In this document: piece after piece, positions 8,645 through 16,198 of the stretch
How the letters are laid out: each line of letters starts with the position of its first letter
How positions within the stretch are numbered: the first letter of the stretch is position 1
NCBI RefSeq assembly: GCF_025854275.1
Contig: NZ_CP107567.1
Span: forward strand, 4,402,001 to 4,466,000
DNA from: Streptomyces peucetius
GTDB lineage: Bacteria > Actinomycetota > Actinomycetes > Streptomycetales > Streptomycetaceae
Direction of reading: 5' to 3'
DNA length: 64,000 nt
Notes under the pieces: generated by a model
Database searches by the model: none
The model's input: only the letters and a program-made list of their open reading frames with translations
Told to the model about the DNA's origin: nothing
Position numbers and translations under genes: made by a program

Positions 8645-9130
8645 TCAGGGGATCTGGAACTCCGTCGGCAGACCGGTCGGCAGGCCGTCGGGGAGCTCAC
8701 CCTGGTCGATCTTCTTCAGGGTGTCCTTCTTACCGGCGTCCCAGGAGATGACCAGGGTCGTGCCGTCGTTGGACTCGACCGCGCCCGTCGTGCGGTCGGT
8801 GTTCCCGTCCGCGCACTTCAGCGACAGCATCTGCTTGCCCATGTCCTGCACCTCGCCGGTGCAGGTGTGTCCCTCCGCGACAAGCGTCGCCGTGCCCTGC
8901 TGGACGCTGAGCGCGACGGGGCCGGTGCTTCCGGTCGTGTCGGCCCAAGTGCCCTCGATGTCACGGCTCCTGCTCTCGCCGCCGCCGGTGTCGCCGCCGG
9001 TCTCCGTGGGAGAGGCCGAGGCCGCGGTGTCCTTGCCCGCGTCGTCGCTCTCGCCGCTGCCGCATCCGGTGAGCGCGAGGGCGGCGACGAGGCCCGCCGC
9101 GGCGGCCGTGGTCCGTACGAGCTTTCGCAT
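8645..9130 (-). CDS. secreted lipoprotein of unknown function
   Basis: 161 residues from the ATG at 9128-9130. A lipoprotein signal with lipobox ALTGC places the lipidated Cys at residue 23. A Ser/Thr/Gly/Asp linker (24-60) follows, then a small beta-rich domain starting at DIEGTWADTTGSTG. It carries two further cysteines (GHTCTGEV and SLKCADG) likely to be disulfide-bonded outside the cell. The GTW start and the beta-strand pattern suggest a lipocalin-like or ligand-binding barrel, which is inference only. A TTG-started longer version (to 9157) would place extra charged residues before the signal and is less likely. Confidence 0.8.
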   Translation of the reverse strand: MRKLVRTTAAAAGLVAALALTGCGSGESDDAGKDTAASASPTETGGDTGGGESRSRDIEGTWADTTGSTGPVALSVQQGTATLVAEGHTCTGEVQDMGKQMLSLKCADGNTDRTTGAVESNDGTTLVISWDAGKKDTLKKIDQGELPDGLPTGLPTEFQIP

Positions 9131-9169
9131 GTGGTCGGTCCCCCTGATCGGTGCCAAGACCGCGCCAAG

Positions 9170-9475
9170 TTACCAGGAGGACTTGCGGACTCCGGGGAGG
9201 AATCCGGCATGGGCCTGCTCACGCACCCGCACCCTGGACAGCCCGAACTTCCGCAGGTGCCCGCGCGGCCGGCCGTCCACGCCGTCCCTGTTGCGGACGC
9301 GCGTCGGGCTCGCGTCACGCGGCTGACGGCGCAACTCCGCCTGCGCGGCCTGCCGGTCGGCCTCGCTCGTGCCCGGCATGCGCAGGATCTCCTTCAACTC
9401 CGCCCGCCGCGCGGCGTACCGCTCGACGACCTTCTTGCGGTGCTCGTTGCGTGCGACCTTGCTCTTCTTCGCCAT
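9170..9475 (-). CDS. rpsN: 30S ribosomal protein S14, zinc-independent paralogue
   Basis: 101 residues. It begins [21 protein letters not shown] and ends with the S14 signature [19 protein letters not shown]. The length and absence of CxxC zinc ligands identify the long C-minus S14 form, which replaces the zinc-binding S14 when zinc is scarce. The start overlaps the rpmB stop by one nucleotide (TGATG), so the two are translationally coupled. Transcription should come from the Zur-controlled region at about 9746. Confidence 0.95.
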   Translation of the reverse strand: MAKKSKVARNEHRKKVVERYAARRAELKEILRMPGTSEADRQAAQAELRRQPRDASPTRVRNRDGVDGRPRGHLRKFGLSRVRVREQAHAGFLPGVRKSSW

Positions 9476-9711
9476 CAGACCTTCACCCCCCGGGCACGGA
9501 TGCGGGCCACCGCGGCTTCGACGCCGATGACGTCGATGGTCTTGACCGCCCGCGCGCTGAGCGTGAGGCGCACATGGCGGCCCTCGCTCGGGAGCCAGTA
9601 CCGCTTGCGCTGGATGTTGGGGTCGAAGCGGCGGGACGTGCGCCGGTGGGAGTGGGAGATCCGATTGCCGAACCCGGGGACGGCCCCGGTCAGCATGCAG
9701 TGCGCGGACAT
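9475..9711 (-). CDS. rpmB: 50S ribosomal protein L28, zinc-independent paralogue
   Basis: 78 residues from the ATG at 9709-9711. The core [22 protein letters not shown] is diagnostic of L28. The four zinc-binding Cys of the usual actinobacterial L28 are missing; only C5 remains. This is the 78-residue C-minus form. It is the first gene leftwards of the Zur-type operator and is followed by rpsN. Longer open frames upstream would run through the operator and are not real. Confidence 0.95.
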   Translation of the reverse strand: MSAHCMLTGAVPGFGNRISHSHRRTSRRFDPNIQRKRYWLPSEGRHVRLTLSARAVKTIDVIGVEAAVARIRARGVKV

Positions 9712-9745
9712 GTGGTGATGCACCTCTCGTCGAGCAGGTTGGTAA

Positions 9746-9760
9746 TGGAAATCATTTCCA
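9746..9760. promoter_or_regulatory. Zur-type operator
   Basis: TGGAAATCATTTCCA is a 7-1-7 inverted repeat, perfect outside its centre base. It sits in a locally AT-rich stretch between the divergent rpmB-rpsN and rpmG operons. It closely resembles the known Streptomyces Zur consensus (TGAAAATGATTTTCA type). Position and gene content make it the likely zinc-responsive repressor site for both directions. Confidence 0.88.
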
Positions 9761-9774
9761 TTTATTCTAGCAAC

Positions 9775-9939
9775 ATGGCTCGCAACGACATCCGACCGGT
9801 CATCAAGCTCCGCTCCACCGCGGGCACCGGCTACACCTACGTGACCCGCAAGAACCGCCGTAACGACCCCGACCGGCTGACCCTGCGCAAGTACGACCCG
9901 GTCGCCGGCCGCCACGTGGACTTCCGAGAGGAGCGCTGA
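9775..9939 (+). CDS. rpmG: 50S ribosomal protein L33, zinc-independent paralogue
   Basis: 54 residues from the ATG at 9775, only 15 nt after the Zur-type site. The sequence [20 protein letters not shown] and [15 protein letters not shown] is typical L33. There is no cysteine, whereas the zinc form has two CxxC pairs. It is the first gene of a rightward set of five (rpmG, rpmE2, cobW-like, rpsR) expected to be induced by zinc starvation. Confidence 0.95.
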   Translation: MARNDIRPVIKLRSTAGTGYTYVTRKNRRNDPDRLTLRKYDPVAGRHVDFREER

Positions 9940-9942
9940 CCG

Positions 9943-10200
9943 ATGAAGCCGGACATCCACCCCCCGTACGGGCCGGTCGTCTTCCGTGACAAGGCCGCCG
10001 GCTTCGCCTTCCTCACCCGCTCGACCGCCACCAGTGACAGGACGGTCGACTGGGAGGACGGCAACACCTACCCGGTCATCGACGTGGAGATCTCGTCGGC
10101 GAGCCACCCCTTCTACACGGGCACGGCACGTGTCCTCGACACCGCCGGACGCGTCGAGCGCTTCGAGCGGCGTTACGGGCGTCACGGAGGCCGGGGGTGA
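9943..10200 (+). CDS. rpmE2: 50S ribosomal protein L31 type B, zinc-independent
   Basis: 85 residues. [20 protein letters not shown] and [20 protein letters not shown] are the L31 type B (YkgM-like) signature, with no cysteines. Type B L31 displaces zinc-binding L31 from the ribosome under zinc limitation, releasing zinc for other uses. It starts 3 nt after rpmG and its stop overlaps the GTG of the cobW-like gene, so the genes form one operon. Confidence 0.95.
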   Translation: MKPDIHPPYGPVVFRDKAAGFAFLTRSTATSDRTVDWEDGNTYPVIDVEISSASHPFYTGTARVLDTAGRVERFERRYGRHGGRG

Positions 10201-11333
10201 CGCTGCCCGTCGTGCTCGTCGGCGGACTGCACGCCGATGCCCGCCGGGCCACCGTGGAGCGGCTGCTGTCCACGGTGCCCGGCAGTGTCGCCCTCCATCA
10301 CGACCTCGCGACGGCCGGGCTCGGCACGGTCGTCCGCACCGTCCGTGACACGCACGGCGTCCGCGACACCGGTGAGACGCCCCTCGTCAACGACTGCGCC
10401 TGCTGTGCGCTCCGTGAGGACCTGGTGCCCGAACTGGCCCGGCTCGCCGACGACGGCGCGACCCGCCTCGCGATCGTCGAACTGTGGGACTCCGTCGAGC
10501 CCAAGGCCATGGCGGAGGTCGTCGCCGCGCACGGCGGCGAACGCCTCGTGGTGACCTCGGTGATGACGGCCGTCGACCCCGCGCTGCTGCTGCCGTACCT
10601 CGGCAACGGTGACGACCTGTCGGAAGCGGGCCTGGCCGCGGCCGCCTCCGACCGTCGCACGATCGCCGACACCTGGGCGCGCCAGCTGGAGTACGCCCCG
10701 GTCCTCGCGGTCGTCGATGACGGCGAGGCCGACGAGGAGGACCGTGCGCTGCTGACCCAGCTGCACCCGACCGCCCGCCGCATCCCCGTGGACAGCGACG
10801 AGCTGGCCGCCGCGGCGGTCGGCGGGTTCGACGTGGAGGCGGCCGCGGCCGCGCAGCACCCGGCGTGCGCACTGCTGCCGCAGGAGGCGGACGACCACGG
10901 GGTCGCCACCTATGTGTGGCACCGCAGCCGCCCCTTCCACCCCGAGCGGCTCTACCAGGCACTGGAGGACCTCACCTGCGCCGCCGCCCGCAGCCGTGGC
11001 CGGTTCTGGCTCGCCGACCGGCCGGACACCCTGCTCGCCTGGGACGCGGCCGGAGGGGCGCTCTGTGTGGAGAGCGCGGGCCCCTGGCTCGCCTCGCTGC
11101 CGGACGCCGCGTGGGAGATGGTTCCGCCGGTGCGCAGGGCGGCCGCCGCGCTGGACTGGCACCCCGAGCACGGCGACTGCTGCCAGCACCTGGTGTTCAC
11201 CTCACCGGGTCTCGACCGGGACGGACTCGAACAGCTCCTCGAGTCCTGCCTGCTGACCGATGCCGAGTACGCCGCGGGCCGGGAGGCCTGGAAGCGGCTG
11301 CCGCCCGCCTTCGACTCCCTCCTGGAGGTCTGA
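10197..11333 (+). CDS. CobW/G3E-family protein, zinc-stress associated
   Basis: 378 residues from the GTG at 10197, overlapping the rpmE2 stop. The metal-binding CxCC motif characteristic of COG0523/CobW proteins is present ([11 protein letters not shown], residues 66-76), and a CobW C-terminal domain follows ([18 protein letters not shown] at about 240). Family members are proposed zinc metallochaperone GTPases and are often Zur-regulated, which fits this operon. Oddly, the Walker A region reads [17 protein letters not shown] instead of GxxGxGKT, so the canonical P-loop Lys and Thr are absent. GTP binding may be lost or altered. Confidence 0.9.
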   Translation: MTLPVVLVGGLHADARRATVERLLSTVPGSVALHHDLATAGLGTVVRTVRDTHGVRDTGETPLVNDCACCALREDLVPELARLADDGATRLAIVELWDSVEPKAMAEVVAAHGGERLVVTSVMTAVDPALLLPYLGNGDDLSEAGLAAAASDRRTIADTWARQLEYAPVLAVVDDGEADEEDRALLTQLHPTARRIPVDSDELAAAAVGGFDVEAAAAAQHPACALLPQEADDHGVATYVWHRSRPFHPERLYQALEDLTCAAARSRGRFWLADRPDTLLAWDAAGGALCVESAGPWLASLPDAAWEMVPPVRRAAAALDWHPEHGDCCQHLVFTSPGLDRDGLEQLLESCLLTDAEYAAGREAWKRLPPAFDSLLEV

Positions 11334-11334
11334 C

Positions 11335-11586
11335 ATGCCACCCCGCCGCTCCGACGCGCGCAAGCCGCTCACGCCCCGTCCGAATCCGCTGGACCGGGCG
11401 GGCATCACGTACATCGACTACAAGGACACCGATCTGCTGCGGAAGTTCATCTCGGACCGCGGGAAGATCCGCAGCCGCAGGGTGACCAAGGTGAGCGCCC
11501 AGCAGCAGCGCCAACTGGCCCGTGCCATCAAGAACGCCCGGGAGATGGCGCTGCTGCCGTACTCCTCCTCCGCTTCGGGCCGCTGA
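11335..11586 (+). CDS. rpsR: 30S ribosomal protein S18, zinc-independent paralogue
   Basis: 83 residues from the ATG at 11335, immediately after the cobW-like stop. The core [20 protein letters not shown] and [10 protein letters not shown] is diagnostic of S18. The N-terminal CxxC-type residues of the zinc form are absent. It is the last gene of the putative Zur-controlled operon. Confidence 0.95.
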   Translation: MPPRRSDARKPLTPRPNPLDRAGITYIDYKDTDLLRKFISDRGKIRSRRVTKVSAQQQRQLARAIKNAREMALLPYSSSASGR

Positions 11587-11684
11587 ACGGGCGGGGCCGG
11601 ATCCGACGGGTCGGGGATGGCACCGATCGCCGGGGGCAGACGTCTCTATGTCCGAGAGCTTCGGCTGTAACCGCGGGACCACCC

Positions 11685-11733
11685 CGCGTGCACGTGCATC
11701 TGCATATGCATCCGCGTCATGCATCTGCATATG
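11685..11733 (+). promoter_or_regulatory. repeated GCATCTGCA-type element upstream of the DUF397 gene
   Basis: TGCATCTGCATATG occurs at 11695-11708 and again at 11720-11733 (25-bp period). The 19-mer CGCGTGCACGTGCATCTGC at 11685-11703 recurs in inverted orientation at 12719-12737 upstream of the ATPase gene. The right-hand copy covers the expected -35 region of the promoter whose -10 is at 11742. It is likely a regulator-binding array for this module. Confidence 0.65.
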
Positions 11734-11741
11734 AACGCAGC

Positions 11742-11747
11742 TATGAT
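11742..11747 (+). promoter_or_regulatory. -10 element of the DUF397 gene promoter
   Basis: TATGAT is a near-consensus -10. The matching -35 position (about 11719-11724) falls in the right-hand GCATCTGCA element. Transcription would start about 35-40 nt before the GTG at 11791. Confidence 0.5.
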
Positions 11748-11790
11748 CCCGGATAGTTGACGTTTGTACCTTGCACCCCGGGAGCGACTT

Positions 11791-12033
11791 GTGCACCACG
11801 TGTACAACGGCATGGCGGCCACGGAGCTTCATGGGGTCGTCTGGCAGAAGAGCAGGCACAGCAACTCGCAGGGCTCGTGCGTGGAGTTCGCCAGACTGCC
11901 GGGCGGCGACGTTGCCATGCGCAATTCGCGGCACCCCGACGGGCCCGCGCTCGTCTACACGCCCGCCGAGATAGAGGCGCTGCTTCTCGGCGTCAAGGAC
12001 GGCGAGTTCGACCACCTCGTCGCGGGAGCCTGA
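11791..12033 (+). CDS. DUF397 protein
   Basis: 80 residues from the GTG at 11791, with GGGAG 6 nt upstream. A TTG-started version from 11764 would overlap this ribosome binding site. The DUF397 pattern is complete: WQKSRHSNSQGSCVEFA at 20-36, VAMRNSRHPDGPALVY, and the GEFDHLV tail. DUF397 proteins are small partners of XRE/DUF5753 regulators and HATPase proteins in Streptomyces development (the WhiJ/AbaA-like paralogue families). Both partners are encoded nearby. It converges on the ATPase gene, with a strong hairpin between them. The molecular function is not established here. Confidence 0.9.
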   Translation: MHHVYNGMAATELHGVVWQKSRHSNSQGSCVEFARLPGGDVAMRNSRHPDGPALVYTPAEIEALLLGVKDGEFDHLVAGA

Positions 12034-12069
12034 CCGCTCGACCGCGACGGGCGCACCGTGGAGCGCAAC

Positions 12070-12112
12070 GACGGATGCCGGGCCGGGGGAGTCCCCCGGC
12101 CCGGCATCCGTC
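12070..12112. terminator. bidirectional hairpin between the DUF397 and ATPase genes
   Basis: A 21-bp perfect stem: the left arm ends in CCGGGGGA at 12090, there is a single G at 12091, and the right arm begins with TCCCCCGG at 12092. The convergent position, 36 nt after one stop and 13 nt before the other, indicates a shared terminator. Confidence 0.85.
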
Positions 12113-12124
12113 TGCAGAGACGTC

Positions 12125-12619
12125 CTAACCCAGACGGAACAGCGCCCAGACCACCTTGCCGTGCAGGGATCCGGCGAGCGGGTGCCAGCCCCAGCCGTCG
12201 CTGAACGAGTCGACGAGGAACAGTCCGCGGCCGGACTCGGCGGAGAAGTCCTCGTCCGCCTTGCGTGACCGGGGGCCGTCATGGCTCGGGTCGCGCACCG
12301 CGCACACCAGGCGGCCGGTCCACCGCATCAGGTGCAGCCGTACCGCCCCTTCCCTGGTCGGCTCGCGCGACGGGCTCTCGGCCGGCAGCGCGTGCCGCAG
12401 GGCGTTGGTCACCAACTCGGAGACGACCAGCGCGACATCGTCGAACCGCTCGTCCAGATCCCACTGACCCAGCGTGCTCCTGGTGAACCGGCGGGCGCCG
12501 CGGACCGCCTCGAAGCGGGCGGGAAGGTTGCACGATGCCGTACTGGACACAGCCGCGGGGTCGATTGGAGGAAGCCCCTGCCTTAACGGCTCGAGCATGG
12601 TCGATCCATTCGGTCCCAT
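12125..12619 (-). CDS. HATPase-domain protein (anti-sigma/serine-kinase type)
   Basis: 164 residues from the ATG at 12617-12619, preceded by GGGAG 8 nt upstream. The N-box is VALVVSELVTNALRHAL, and the later ATP-lid region includes ESGRGLFLVDSFSDGWGW. This places it with the RsbW/SpoIIAB-like HATPase_c_2 proteins that Streptomyces encodes in large numbers. Such proteins may act as serine kinases or anti-sigma factors, but no cognate anti-anti-sigma or sigma gene is adjacent. Its neighbours are a DUF397 protein and an XRE regulator, the usual three-gene regulatory module. The repeated element at 12705-12737 is about 90-120 nt upstream. The start choice is moderately secure. Confidence 0.88.
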   Translation of the reverse strand: MGPNGSTMLEPLRQGLPPIDPAAVSSTASCNLPARFEAVRGARRFTRSTLGQWDLDERFDDVALVVSELVTNALRHALPAESPSREPTREGAVRLHLMRWTGRLVCAVRDPSHDGPRSRKADEDFSAESGRGLFLVDSFSDGWGWHPLAGSLHGKVVWALFRLG

Positions 12620-12953
12620 GCGAGGCACTCCCGGGAATCGCGGCTGTGACGCTACAACACGAACGAGCACGCAGGTGCGCGGCCACCATGGTTCCCAATG
12701 CGAAGGGCAGATGCAAGGGCAGATGCACGTGCACGCGCCGGACCTGTCCGGCCCCGTGCCGTTTGTTGCTCATTTCTTCCGTGTATTTCTTGCGCTTCCC
12801 CGCCCCCGGCCTTTCCATTTCCGTAACCGGATGAGTACGCGCTGAAGCGTTTTGGTGGCACAATCCGGCTCTTGGGGCCCGGGGGGAGCCCCCGGCAGCA
12901 TCGGGACGAGTGCACAGAGCGAAGCGCAAAAGGGATTGGGGAGGGTCGGAGTC
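12620..12953. other. divergent control region of the ATPase and XRE genes
   Basis: There is no credible gene. The region contains the repeated element described at 12705-12737 and a run of lower G+C at about 12770-12850 that should include the XRE promoter. A short hairpin-like GGGGGGAGCCCCC lies near 12882-12894. Open frames extending the ATPase and XRE genes into this region lack ribosome binding sites. Confidence 0.6.
12705..12737 (-). promoter_or_regulatory. repeated GCAGATGCA-type element upstream of the ATPase gene
   Basis: GGGCAGATGCA occurs at 12705-12715 and 12717-12727. Positions 12719-12737 are the exact reverse complement of the 19-mer at 11685-11703. Relative to the gene it precedes, the element has the same orientation in both places, suggesting one regulator controls the DUF397 and ATPase genes. 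Confidence 0.65.
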
Positions 12954-13856
12954 GTGGCGGCAGGCGAGGCCGAGTGGTCCTGGGGACAAACCCGCACCGA
13001 GGGTCCGGGCGGAGGTTCGGTGGTGCGGCGCATCCTGCTGGGTTCACAGCTCAGAAGGCTGAGGGAGTCGCGGGGCATCACGCGAGAGGCGGCCGGCTAC
13101 TCGATCCGTGCGTCCGAATCCAAGATCAGCCGTATGGAGTTGGGCCGGGTGAGCTTCAAGGCGCGCGACGTCGAGGATCTGCTGACCCTCTACGGCGTGG
13201 CCGACGACGGTGAGCGCGCCGCACTACTCGGACTCGCCAAGGAGGCCAATGTCACCGGCTGGTGGCACAGCTTCGGCGACGTGCTGCCCGGCTGGTTCCA
13301 GACATACATCGGCCTCGAGGGCGCCGCCTCGCTGATCCGCATCTACGAGGTGCAGTTCGTGCACGGGCTCCTGCAGACCGAGTCGTACGCGCACGCCGTC
13401 GTCGCCCGCGGAATGCCCGACGCCCCGCCGGCCGAGATCGACCGCCGGGTCGCGCTGCGCCTGGAGCGGCAGAAGACCCTCGTTTCCGAACGCGCTCCGC
13501 AACTGCACGTCGTACTGGACGAGGCGGCCCTGCGCCGCCCGTACGGCGACCGGGCGGTGATGCAGGCCCAGCTGCGTCATCTGATCGAGGTCTCCGAGCA
13601 CCCCAACATCAGGATCCAGGTGATGCCGTTCAGCTTCGGCGGGCACGCCGGTGAGAGCGGCACCTTCACCATGCTGCGCTTCCCGGAGTCGGACCTCTCC
13701 GACATCGTCTATCTGGAACAGCTGACCAGCGCGCTGTACGTGGACAAGCGCGAAGAGGTCGCCCAGTACGAGCGGGTGATGGAGCGGCTCGCACAGGACA
13801 GTCCGGATCCGGCCGAGACCCGTGATCTTCTTCGGGGGCTCCTTCAACTCATCTGA
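12954..13856 (+). CDS. XRE-family transcriptional regulator with DUF5753 domain
   Basis: 300 residues from the GTG at 12954, preceded by GGGGAGG. An upstream-extended frame from 12852 encodes a Gly/Ser-rich, unlikely leader. The helix-turn-helix is at about 25-85 (LGSQLRRLRESRGITREAAG through ISRMELGRVSFK). It is followed by the DUF5753 region (VQFVHGLLQTESYAHAVV, QLHVVLDEAALRRPYG, IRIQVMPFSFGGHAG). This is the WhiJ-like class of Streptomyces regulators, which act together with DUF397 partners and HATPase proteins. It probably binds the repeated elements near 11700 and 12720. Confidence 0.92.
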   Translation: MAAGEAEWSWGQTRTEGPGGGSVVRRILLGSQLRRLRESRGITREAAGYSIRASESKISRMELGRVSFKARDVEDLLTLYGVADDGERAALLGLAKEANVTGWWHSFGDVLPGWFQTYIGLEGAASLIRIYEVQFVHGLLQTESYAHAVVARGMPDAPPAEIDRRVALRLERQKTLVSERAPQLHVVLDEAALRRPYGDRAVMQAQLRHLIEVSEHPNIRIQVMPFSFGGHAGESGTFTMLRFPESDLSDIVYLEQLTSALYVDKREEVAQYERVMERLAQDSPDPAETRDLLRGLLQLI

Positions 13857-13918
13857 AACATAAGTACGATGACGCCACATCAGCCTTCCGCGCCCGTGCC
13901 TCTGGAGTAAGGGATCAC

Positions 13919-15376
13919 ATGGCCTTCTTCACCGATCTGGCCCAGCAGTACATAGACGGCGAGTGGAGGCCCGGCAGCGGCTCCTGGGACATCATCGACT
14001 TCAATCCGTACGACGGTGAGAAGCTCGCGTCGATCCCCGTGGCCACGGCCGACGAGGTGGATCTGGCCTACCGGGCGGCGGAGCGCGCGCAGCGGGAGTG
14101 GGCCGGGATCAACCCGTACGCCCGCCGGACGGTCTTCGAGCGGGCCCTGCGGATCATCGAGGACCGTGAGGAGGAGATCGCGGAGACGATCGTCGCCGAG
14201 CTCGGCGGCACGCGTCTCAAGGCGGCCTTCGAACTCCACCTCGCCAAGGAGTTCCTGCGCGAGGCGGTGAATCTGTCGCTGCGGCCCGAGGGCCGCATCC
14301 TGCCCTCGCCGGTGGACGGCAAGGAGAACCGCGTCTACCGCGTCCCGGTCGGTGTCGTCGGCGTCATCAGCCCCTTCAACTTCCCCTTCCTGCTGTCGAT
14401 CAAGTCGGTCGCCCCGGCGCTGGCCCTCGGCAACGCCGTCGTCCTCAAGCCGCACCAGAACACTCCGATCTGCGGCGGCTCGCTGGTGGCCAAGGTCTTC
14501 GAGGACGCGGGGCTGCCGGCCGGGCTGCTGAACGTCGTGATCACGGACATAGCCGAGATAGGCGATGCGCTCATCGCGCACCCGGTCCCCAAGACGATCT
14601 CCTTCACCGGCTCGGACAAGGTCGGCCGCCACGTCGCCACGGTCTGCGCCGCCAACTTCAAGCACGCCGTCCTCGAACTCGGCGGCAACAGCGCGCTGAT
14701 CGTGCTCGACGACGCCGACATCGACTACGCGGTGGACGCCGCGGTCTTCAGCCGTTACGTCCACCAGGGCCAGGTCTGCATGGCGGCCAACCGCATCCTG
14801 GTGGACCGCTCGGTCGAGAAGGAGTTCACCGAGAAGTTCGTCGCCAAGGTGCGCACCCTCAAGGTCGGCGACCCCGCCGACCCGGCCACCCACATCGGGC
14901 CGCTCATCAACTCCTCCCAGGCGGACGCGGTCTCCTCGCTGGTCGACCAGACCGTCGAGGCCGGCGCGACGGCCCTGCTGCACGGCACCGCCGAGGGCAA
15001 CCTGGTCTCCCCGTCGGTACTGACGGGGCTCCCCGCCGACTCGCCGGTCCTGTCCCAGGAGATCTTCGGCCCGGTGGCGCTGATCATCCCCTTCGACGGC
15101 GAGGACGAGGCGGTCAGGATCGCCAACGACACCCCGTACGGGCTGAGCGGCGCCGTGCACACCGGTGATGTGGAGCGCGGCGTGCGGCTCGCCATGCGGG
15201 TGGACACCGGCATGATCCACATCAATGACGGCACCGTCCACGACGAGCCGATCGTGCCCTTCGGCGGGGAGAAGCGGTCCGGTCTCGGCCGGCTGAACGG
15301 CGACTCGATGCTCGACGCGTTCACCACCCAGAAGTGGATCTCGGTGCAGTACGGCCGCTCGCGTTTCCCGTTCTGA
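13919..15376 (+). CDS. NAD(P)-dependent aldehyde dehydrogenase
   Basis: 485 residues. It oxidises an aldehyde to the acid with NAD(P)+ in the cytoplasm. The general-base Glu lies in LELGGNSALIVL, the catalytic Cys in HQGQVCMAANRI, and the cofactor-site motif is VISPFNFPF. The C-terminal PFGGEKRSGLGR also fits the superfamily. The sequence resembles the benzaldehyde/vanillin-dehydrogenase-like branch (QQYIDGEWRPGSGSWDI start), but the substrate is not determined. It has its own ribosome binding site (AGTAAGGG) and ends at a strong hairpin, so it is monocistronic. Confidence 0.93.
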   Translation: MAFFTDLAQQYIDGEWRPGSGSWDIIDFNPYDGEKLASIPVATADEVDLAYRAAERAQREWAGINPYARRTVFERALRIIEDREEEIAETIVAELGGTRLKAAFELHLAKEFLREAVNLSLRPEGRILPSPVDGKENRVYRVPVGVVGVISPFNFPFLLSIKSVAPALALGNAVVLKPHQNTPICGGSLVAKVFEDAGLPAGLLNVVITDIAEIGDALIAHPVPKTISFTGSDKVGRHVATVCAANFKHAVLELGGNSALIVLDDADIDYAVDAAVFSRYVHQGQVCMAANRILVDRSVEKEFTEKFVAKVRTLKVGDPADPATHIGPLINSSQADAVSSLVDQTVEAGATALLHGTAEGNLVSPSVLTGLPADSPVLSQEIFGPVALIIPFDGEDEAVRIANDTPYGLSGAVHTGDVERGVRLAMRVDTGMIHINDGTVHDEPIVPFGGEKRSGLGRLNGDSMLDAFTTQKWISVQYGRSRFPF

Positions 15377-15393
15377 GAAATCCTTCCGACGCC

Positions 15394-15430
15394 CGGGCCC
15401 TTGCGGACAGAACCTGACCGCAAGGGCCCG
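15394..15430 (+). terminator. hairpin terminator of the aldehyde dehydrogenase gene
   Basis: CGGGCCCTTGCGG (15394-15406) pairs perfectly with CCGCAAGGGCCCG (15418-15430), with an 11-nt loop, 18 nt after the stop. There is no T-tract, which is common in Streptomyces. Confidence 0.75.
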
Positions 15431-15499
15431 TGGCTTGTGAGTAGTCGGCAGGAGGGCGGACGGCTCCCTCCCGGGCATCACGAACCGAAGGCGGACACC

Positions 15500-16081
15500 A
15501 TGGTCACTCACGTTCCCGCAGAGGCTCACGGCGACGAGCGCGGCGCGCTCCTCTCCTTCGTCGAGGCGCAGCGCGGCGCGATCCGGCGCTCGGTCCTCGG
15601 GCTGACCGAGGAGCAGGCGGCGAGCCGGCCGAGCACCAGCGAGCTGTCGCTGTCCGGGCTGCTCAAGCATGTGGCCGAAGTGGAGCTGACCTGGCTGCGG
15701 ATGGCGCAGCAGCGGCTGGGGGCACCTCCCAGCGGCAGCGCTGGGGGAGAGAAGCAGCGCACCGAGGAGACCTGGGGTGACGGTTTCCGGCTCGTCGGCG
15801 ACGAGACGGTCCCCGGGATGCTGGCCTTCTGGGACTCGGTCGCCAAGGAGACCGAGGCGTTCGTCCGCACGGTGCCGAGCCTGGACGACACCTTCCCGCT
15901 GCCCCCGGCGCCCTGGTTCCCCAAGGACGGCCGGGTCTCGATGCGCTGGCTGATGATGCACCTCGTCGAGGAGATCGCCCGGCACGCGGGCCACGCGGAC
16001 ATCATCCGCGAGTCCCTGGACGGCAAGGGTGCCTTCGACCTGATCGCCCTGGAGAGCGGCCGGAGCGGCGACAGCGGCTGA
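15500..16081 (+). CDS. DinB family protein (DUF664 type)
   Basis: 193 residues from the ATG at 15500. DinB/YfiT-type four-helix proteins are metal-dependent, often thiol-using transferases. The expected His ligands are visible: H in GLLKHVAEVE, and the pair in MMHLVEEIARHAGHADIIRE. An early helix reads LLSFVEAQRGAIRRSVLGLTEEQA. The acceptor and thiol are unknown. About residues 73-83 (GAPPSGSAGGE) are encoded by a hairpin-forming element (15717-15749) that looks inserted in frame. The gene converges on the VOC gene. Confidence 0.87.
   Translation: MVTHVPAEAHGDERGALLSFVEAQRGAIRRSVLGLTEEQAASRPSTSELSLSGLLKHVAEVELTWLRMAQQRLGAPPSGSAGGEKQRTEETWGDGFRLVGDETVPGMLAFWDSVAKETEAFVRTVPSLDDTFPLPPAPWFPKDGRVSMRWLMMHLVEEIARHAGHADIIRESLDGKGAFDLIALESGRSGDSG
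15717..15749 (+). repeat. hairpin-forming repeat inserted inside the DinB gene
   Basis: The segment has the form GGGGGCACCTCCCAGCG, then GCAG, then CGCTGGGGGAG, an imperfect inverted repeat. From memory, the GGGGGCACCTCCC...GCTGGGGGAG pattern recurs widely in Streptomyces genomes. It adds 11 codons without breaking the frame. Confidence 0.6.
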
Positions 16082-16198
16082 CGGGGCCGGGGCCCCGGTC
16101 CGGGCCGGGTGCGGGCCGGCCGGGGCGAGGCCTCGGGAGTGGAGGCCCGGTCCGGGCCGGCCGGGGCGGATGGCCCGGGCCCGGTCCGGAGACCTGCC

